The notes under the pieces are model-generated. The model did not search any database and was not told the DNA's origin. It worked only from the letters and a program-made list of their open reading frames with translations. Position numbers and translations under genes: made by a program. From Henckelia pumila (taxonomy: Eukaryota; Streptophyta; Magnoliopsida; Lamiales; Gesneriaceae), in the NCBI RefSeq assembly GCF_033568475.1, contig NC_133121.1, forward strand, positions 6,510,001 through 6,574,000: DNA of 64,000 nucleotides, read 5' to 3'. This document shows, one piece after another, positions 56,891 through 64,000 of the stretch (the stretch's first letter is position 1; each line of letters starts with the position of its first letter).

Positions 56891-58189
56891 GTTGGTTTTG
56901 AATAAAAATAACAAATTAAAAATAATGTGAGAATTTAATAAATGAAAAGAGAAAATAATTAAAAGAGAAATTCAAATATTTTACCAAACTTTGATTCAAG
57001 GAATTTCTGTATTGCAATTATATCACTGGTCATCGGCTAACAAATAATTTATTCATGCAGTTCTAGCAATTAACCTTAAAATCATAGGGATAACCACTAA
57101 GATTTTTGTGTTCTCCTATATTAATTAACCAAACCCAGCATCCAGTCAAAACTTATCAATAACCAACTGGGCACCATAGCGTTCCATATTGATTAAAAAT
57201 AACTTTTCGATTTGTGAAAACAGTTAATCCTAAAATCTAACAATCGAGATAGCTGCAATTGTTAAATCTAGTTTCGTTGATTTATTTAGATCAAACATGC
57301 TATGATAGCACAACACATCTAATATATCGCTGCTCAAGTACCAATCATTCATGACAATTACGGATAACTGAATTCATGGATAGCATTCAAAAGACGTAAA
57401 ATCAATTAATTTGTCAGATTAATCGACTCACAAATTTCATGAAATAAATCATAAATTAACAAATACTAGAAACAAGCAAGAACTTCAATTTAAACTCAAA
57501 ACCTCACGGTGATAAATTGAAATACAAAAAAATATTCCTTGAATCAGAAATAAAAACTTAGCCAAGCATAGTTGTCTTCATAATTCCCTAAAAAAAATAA
57601 AAGATTAAACCTATAAATTATGAAGAAGAAAAGAAGAGGAAAATATTCACTGTCTTTTGCCGTCTCAATCGTGCAGATGCAGAAATCTGTAGAGAGCTCT
57701 CTCAATCCTTAAAACTAACGTCTAAAACTAAGAAAAAAGAAAAAAAATAAAATCTCAAAAATTCAAAAAGAGATAAAGCCTAACTAAAAAGATAATGTAA
57801 AGATATTATTTTTAAATAGAAAATCTCCAACTATCTTTATTTACTTAAAAATCTTCACTTCAAAATTCTTTCATAAATTAAATACCATATTTATAATTCC
57901 TAAAATATGGTATTTTCTTCTCAAATTCTGAAATATTCAATGTAAAAATGTAGTAACACAGCGCGCCCACGCCTTGCTCCAGAACCTCTTCTGATTTGCT
58001 CAATTCCTCCAAATTTCTCTTGGAAGCTCCAAATGTGATAGAATTCAACTCTTTTAGCCAAAGTTTTGTCTAAGATCATCAAAATTCCTCCAACTACAAA
58101 ACACAACAAAAAATGCACCAATTAACATATGCAAAATACAAAAACCCGAGAAATATGATATTGAAAATATAAATATTATGAACCTATCA
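56891..58189 (-). mobile_element. Athila-like LTR, truncated at the junction (unit 3)
   Basis: Same start as unit 2, so both junctions are identical at the base level. Confidence 0.65.
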
Positions 58190-59052
58190 AAATCTCCCAC
58201 ACCTAAACAATGCTTGTCCTCAAGTATATAATAGTTCAATCCATCATCCCAACTCATCATCCTCCTTTATCTTCCTCAACCAATCCCATACAAATATTCA
58301 TGCATCTCATGCATCAAAACAAGTCAAAAGAATAAATTCTCACACCAACATCATAGACAATCAACTCAATCAATTGTATTGAAATTAAAATGCATAAGGT
58401 CCAACAACTCCTCACGGGATTCACCCATTGCACTCAACAAAAATATTTTTGGTGTATATATATCAAAGAAAACGCTCATGTAAAAACAATAGAAGATTTT
58501 TAACCATAATCTTGCAAATATATCACGTCTTTCCCACCAAATAAATTAATTAAAATGCATGATCAAAGAGCATAAAGATGGTTGTAACGGGGCTATGGGA
58601 AAGGTGGGATAAAAGGATAAAATAGCTAATAGAATTAAAATGATCATATCAATCCTTCCACAGACACCAATCCACCCAATTATTCATCTGCAGTCCATAA
58701 AAATCTTAACATCCAATAAACTCATTCATCACTCTTCATTTTTTTTTCATTCTCTTCTCTTTTCCTTTTGACTCTCTTCTTTTTAGTTCCCGTATTTTTT
58801 CTTTCTTTTTTCATTTTTTCAGCATTTTTTTTTCGGGAATTTGAAATGTAGAAAAGAGAATTATAAGACTCGGAGCATGATTAACTAAGTCTCCATATTT
58901 TTTTACAGATTTTGCTTCAAATAGTATCCTATGTGAAAAGTTTACATGATTTTTCAATTCAAGGTTAAAAAATGGGATAATCAATAAAGAAAGGATTTTC
59001 ATGGCTTGTAGTGTGGGAATTTTTCAAAGAAAATGATACAAAAATGATTTTT
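58190..59052 (-). mobile_element. 3' internal region of the Athila-like element (unit 3)
   Basis: Copy of 34,098-34,960, with the TA run at unit 1 length. Confidence 0.5.
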
Positions 59053-59063
59053 TTTTTTTCAGA

Positions 59064-59976
59064 GGGGATGAGTGTCAGAAGTATCTAGGATGCGAAAGCA
59101 ACCACCACGGGGAACCGCTCGCCAACGCCATAATGCGAAAGCCCAAGGTCTGATCTATTTTGGTTTTCGATTTGGGTTTTACATGTTTTCTTGTCCCAGT
59201 TTTATTTTGATTTGAAACCTGCTTCTACTGCTCGAGTTCGCCACAGGTCACTGTGGAGTCCTTCGAAAATGATGTGGTTGTAGATGAAGAAAGCGAGAAA
59301 TCTCTCGAGGAAAATTTGGTATACAATCCCTCCGACATTGAGGGGCTCGAGGATTTACGGGAAATCATGATAAGGAGCAAGAAAATACCAGAAGCTATTG
59401 GGATTCTCGATAAGTTGATAGGACTTGAGCCTGAGGATATGGAGTGGCGTAGGCTGAAAGCCCATATTAACGCACAAAGTGGGGAGACTGAATTGGCCAA
59501 GAATGGATTCACAGAAGTATTGAAGAAGGACCCTTTTTTGTGTGGAAGATTATCACGGGCTGGTCACCGTGGTAGCGCGCGAGGAGTCGGGCGAGGACTT
59601 GGAGAATATTAATGAGAGAGTTGAGGAGGCAATGAAGGTGTGCCAAAGGGAGAACAAAATGAGTTATATGAGAAATTTTAAGATGTTGCTCAAATAGATT
59701 CGGCTGCTTGAAGGGCGATATGACACCACGTTGAAGGTTTACCAGGAGTTAGTGGAGGAGGAGCCCAAGGATTTTAGGCCCTACTTATATCAAGGAATAA
59801 TTTTTACACTGTTGCAGAACACCGACGAGGAAGAGAAGAATTTCGAGGCTTACAGAAGAAGATTGGTTCCACAAAGGCACCCTTATGCTAGTTATTTTGA
59901 GGATATTGTCACCGACACCATGATTTTCGCTGGGAAGATGGAGAATGGGAATGAGGGAGAAATTACTGAGAGTTAA
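59064..59976 (+). pseudogene. Plastid TPR protein pseudogene (unit 3)
   Basis: Same frameshift run (59,534-59,539) and TAG (59,695-59,697) as units 1 and 2. Confidence 0.75.
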
Positions 59977-60582
59977 TAATGTAGCAGTACAACAGTTGCT
60001 TGTGGAGGTATTCTTGATTTAGTGATTGTGGTACAGTGAGGTTTTGTGCCAATTTTAACCCATTTTCTATTGATGCTAGTCAGTTTTATGGTCTTATCAT
60101 TTTGATCGGTTTTAGTTAGAGAGGACTCTGGATTGTGTATTTTGTATGATTCAGTGATTGATAGGTAGGACTTGGTTTCGTGGCTGAAAGGGTTATTATA
60201 TGCAGTTTTGAAGTTCAAAGTTCTTAAAACAATGCCTTTGAGATGGTTGATCTTGTAAATGAAAAGAAACACTAATGGCATGCATGGTATGTTTTCTCAT
60301 AAGGTGATAAGTTATGATTAACATACTAGTTCTTTATCATAAGGTGTTACTTGTGTTATTTGGCGTCAAATGAATACGTTTATAATTTGAAGTCACTTAC
60401 CGTTAAATGATATGGAAGTACTCAGTAGTCATTTCATCTGGTGTAAATCACTTATGTATATATAAAAAAAACATTTGCTGACTATCGATGTATAAGTTGA
60501 GTTATCTAACTGTTGATGGGTGAGCATTTTATTTAACCACATCATCTGAAGCTGCAAATGGTTTAAATTATTTGCACCATAG

Positions 60583-61467
60583 GAGCATGTCAAATATGTG
60601 GACCATATGGCTTTTGAACAGGCACTTTTCATTCATGTTATTGCAGTAGCATCACCTTCTGTTGTGCGGTAAACCTCCTTCACTTGTTATTCCCATGCAT
60701 TTTAAATTTTCCTTCTTGCCTATCTAGTTAAAAATATTATATCTAACTTCTCGAGGTGTTGTACCATTTAGAAACATGTTTGATGATCTGAACCGCTATT
60801 CATTGAGATTACTTCCCCCCTCCCCCAGGAAATTAATGGTATCTGTTTTTTCCCACTGAAAATACCTCTAATTGTGGGTTGTTTGATCTTTGCACTTTAC
60901 CCTTCATTTGTGGTTCATGACTTCATTCATTTAATTTATAATGCTTTTGCTTTTTCGTTCTCCAACAGTGCTTGGCTTAGTGTATTTCCAGAATCACCAC
61001 GGTGGGATAATGTTGTTGCTTGAATTGGGGAAAAAACTGAAGTAGCGGCTAACAAATTGGGGTTTAGGAATGTGTACTTCCCAGCAAATCCTGGTCTTGA
61101 AGGGTAAGCTCCATTCTGTTAGATTATTTTCGAAAATTATGTGCCTTAGCTCATTCTATTTGAACTGACATGTCTATTTTATGACTCAGACTCGGATGAC
61201 AATAACAATTACTATTAGAATGACTTAATTTTTTTTTATAATAACAGCATTTACTGCATACACTCCATTTTTACATTACCACCCATTGAAATTATGTCAA
61301 ATTTTAGTATTATTTTCTTGAAATCCTATGTTTTATAACTTGTATTGATTGCATCAGAACTCAGAGAAATGGTAGTGTAAGCAATATTGTTGGATTATCT
61401 GTAAACCATGCAGCTTGAGCATGTAGATTTGTTTTTCTCAGGTGGATTATCTTTACGAATTCATAAG
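60583..61467 (+). pseudogene. UROS: Uroporphyrinogen-III synthase exon remnants (unit 3)
   Basis: Blocks at 60,583-60,668 and 60,969-61,103. The same TGA occurs at 61,021-61,023. Confidence 0.75.
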
Positions 61468-62645
61468 ATCAAGAAACTCCATGAATAAGAGAATGTTTGA
61501 ATATTTTGTTGATAACTGTTGCAGAGGAACCAATGTACACTTGGGTAATTTTATCAAGGCAGATGATGTTTTATTTGATATATATTAAACCATCCGCACG
61601 ACAAAAAAATCAGTGTGTATTTTATTTACGGATTAAAAAAAAGATAATAGTGTATAGTCTTATTTCCTACAGGGTAAATATTTGATATTTATGTGCAACT
61701 CTTATGCCAGTGGGATTTTCTTCTGAGTTTAAATTACTTTTCAAGCCATAATTATATTTTTATTCGATCTTCTTGAAGGGAAGGACACTCGATATGCTAA
61801 TACTACCATTGGATTATAAAATTCTAGAAAGTTGCATTAAATAGAATATTCACTCTAACTTTTTTAATTTTTGTTGGTAGTGAGACGCCATTGACGAACA
61901 CAAAGGATGAGATGAAGAAGGAGAAGAAGAGAAAAAGTACAATCACTACACACAAAGATTTCATTATGATCATATATTTTTCTTTTCTTTTTCTTGTTAT
62001 ATTTCTTGGAAAATTTATGATAGATATGCATTGTTATATATGAGTGTGATTTAGTTGTTTATAGAATGTTATTAATGGGCCCTTTTAATTTCCATTGATG
62101 GATCACATATGGTGCCATATTTCCAAGATTAATTACCAAGAATTCAGCAGCATAATAGTAGTGAAATGTATTTTATTTAAAATTTCAAAAATATATGATA
62201 AGAAAATAAACAAAACTGCTCGTTTTTTTATGAGGGTGAAACACAAATTTATGTTATTTTCTTGGCAGTAAATGAAATTTGTGCTGAAGATATATGTTAT
62301 AAGTGGTGGTTTCTTAATTCACTGGAATTGTTTATGCATCATCTTCGTGACTTTTCTCATGTTTAACTTGATCAGTTCTGTTACCCTGACCCTTAAATTA
62401 TCTGATGTAACTTAAAATTTCTCGTTTTTAACATCGAAAAGGGAGTTTCAGTACATTGACTTGGTGGGATCTTGCTTTACGTTTGATGTACAAATTTGAT
62501 GTGAAATGAGTGCAATTCGATAGCTGAGACTTTTTCATTTTCAGAATTTTATGGGATCTTGTTTTGGTTGTGTGTGTGTTTACCGGAGATTCTTGATTTT
62601 TGTCATTGAATTTCAATCTGCTCTATTTTGCTTTTTACATTTCAG

Positions 62646-62795
62646 TTTGCGGAATCCATCAGAACCAATATTACAGCCAAGCTCAATTTGATGAAGTTAG
62701 AAGTGAATGGAGCGAATTCGTCTACTCCTATTAAGGTTCCTAAACTGGCTGTGCACGTTGGGATAAATATTAGTTTTGTCTTTGTGGATTATTAG
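62646..62795 (+). pseudogene. Unidentified exon-like fragment (unit 3)
   Basis: Copy of 38,554-38,703. Confidence 0.35.
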
Positions 62796-62931
62796 ATATA
62801 CTTGTTAGACCACTTTTAGTTTTGTGTAAATACTCGTGGATTCGTGGATGAATAATTGTGGATTGGTTGATATACTTGTGGATTGATGGATGTTGGTATT
62901 TATTGTATCTAATTAAAATTTTTAAAATTTT

Positions 62932-63499
62932 GATGTAGTGAAACATATGTTTTTACTTCGCTATTTGATTAAACCAGTGTGTTAGTAGTCAACAATTACT
63001 TCATCATTAAAACTAAATGGTGAAGTAGAACATAATTAATTACTTCACTACAATACATAACATGTGAATTCAAATAGAACATTTACATCATCAATCAATG
63101 CAAATGCCAAAGTCATATATGATCTATTACTTCGTTACTTAATGAAACTTTTGAAGTTAAATACATGCTTTTACTTCACCACAATACGTAACCTGAGAAG
63201 TTACATAGAACATTTACTTCATCAGTCAACATAAATGTCGAAGTCATATATATTCTATTACTTCGGCACTTAATGAAACCGCTGAAGTAAAATATATGCT
63301 TTTACTTCGAAACCGGTCCAATCCTGAACCGGTTTTGACTCTGTGAACCAACCAAAGACTTCGGTAATTTCCTTGCCAAGACTTCGGTTATTAAGCGAAG
63401 TAAAATAGTACCCTATTACTTCACGTGCATCTACTTCGATACTTATCTATCTACAACTTCAGTTAATATGCGAAATAAAATACGGAAATTCTACTAGTG
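62932..63499 (-). mobile_element. CACTA terminus (unit 3)
   Basis: Copy of 38,840-39,407, ending at 63,499. Confidence 0.7.
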
Positions 63500-64000
63500 T
63501 CTCGTATATATGGTAGCTGGAGTGAAACAATGTCTTTACGACCCCTATTTTAGTAAAGGTGAAAATAGAAATTTTACGACCTCTTTCTTGTGGGGTACTT
63601 AAAGCATTAGAAAATCATTTAAGCTATTTTTAGATTTGTTTTAGTTCATATTTTCTTTCTGTTTTTACGCAATATTTTGATTTTTACTGTGTTTCAAATA
63701 TGTTTTTACGCGATTTGGATGGATATATATTTTTTCCTCTTTTAATTTTTGTAAGTATATATCTATGTGCCAAATTCTACCATACCTCCAGTGATGAACA
63801 ATTTCAACCTATTGTACATTTTTAGGTAAAATCGTGTTACATTTAATATATGTTGGTTAAGGTATATTTTAGGGACTAGGGAGTATCCACAATCATTAAA
63901 AAAAAAAAAGAAGTGACTTTGGCTTAAAAAAGTCAGTTTTCAGTAATTTTTTAACCCAAATTTTGGGTTAGTTTTTGCTTAATTTAATTGAAATGTAAAA

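Larger units (their letters stand above)
56891..64000. repeat. Tandem array unit 3 (partial, 7,110 bp in window)
   Basis: It repeats the first 59 percent of the unit and reaches the equivalent of 39,907 in unit 1. It has the C of unit 2 at 62,284, lacks the extra TA of unit 2, and has one extra T near 63,868. Confidence 0.95.

Noticed and set aside
32799..64000. Array as a CRISPR, satellite or rDNA repeat
   Set aside because: The 12-kb unit is a mosaic of unrelated elements and pseudogenes; no rRNA, spacers or short monomer.

Overview
The window looks like intergenic, transposon-dominated nuclear DNA of a flowering plant. It is AT-rich and full of LTR retrotransposons, MITEs, Helitron-like ends and AT microsatellites. 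The only gene-like exons are homologues of plant plastid proteins. A dicot is most likely, perhaps an asterid, but I cannot name a species. I see no intact host gene, no tRNA or rRNA gene, no CRISPR array and nothing bacterial.

Layout. 1-5.8 kb: pieces of at least three LTR elements. These are a Tat/Athila-type 3' end with its LTR, the 3' part of a second LTR family, and the 5' part of a third. 5.8-7.2 kb: quiet AT-rich DNA with one Harbinger-type MITE. 7.2-16.7 kb: a truncated LINE on the minus strand. It is split by a 1.37-kb non-autonomous LTR element (target duplication GCAGT) and by a 6.97-kb gag-only Ty3/gypsy element (target duplication CAACA). The LINE reading frame rejoins across both insertions. 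16.7-19 kb: short repeats, including a 182-bp Mutator-type hairpin MITE. 18,970-24,619: a complete but disabled Ty1/copia element of the Tork/Tnt1 type (target duplication TTATA). 24.6-31.7 kb: a small SINE, a dimeric MITE, two abutting Helitrons, and a GC-rich block between two AT microsatellites. 31.7-34.1 kb: a SIRE-like copia 5' fragment interrupted by a minus-strand Athila-like LTR that carries a run of 28 G.

32,799 to the end: a head-to-tail array with a period of 12,045-12,047 bp. Two units are complete (32,799-44,843 and 44,844-56,890) and the third runs off the window. Reading by eye I found only three differences between copies. Each unit holds a retroelement 3' end, a pseudogene of a plastid TPR protein (SLOW GREEN 1 type), broken exons of uroporphyrinogen-III synthase, a CACTA transposon terminus, a long inverted repeat with a MITE in one arm, nested MITEs, and a minus-strand SIRE-like 3' end. 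The left breakpoint lies exactly at the edge of the G28 run. Copy 1 has the whole LTR across that point; copies 2 and 3 start inside it.

No genes here work together as a pathway. The most notable signals are the near-identical tandem array with its poly-G breakpoint, and clusters of GC-rich palindromes that recur, with a shared spacer, in several different LTR families. These could be real biology or, for the array, an assembly artefact; both are testable.
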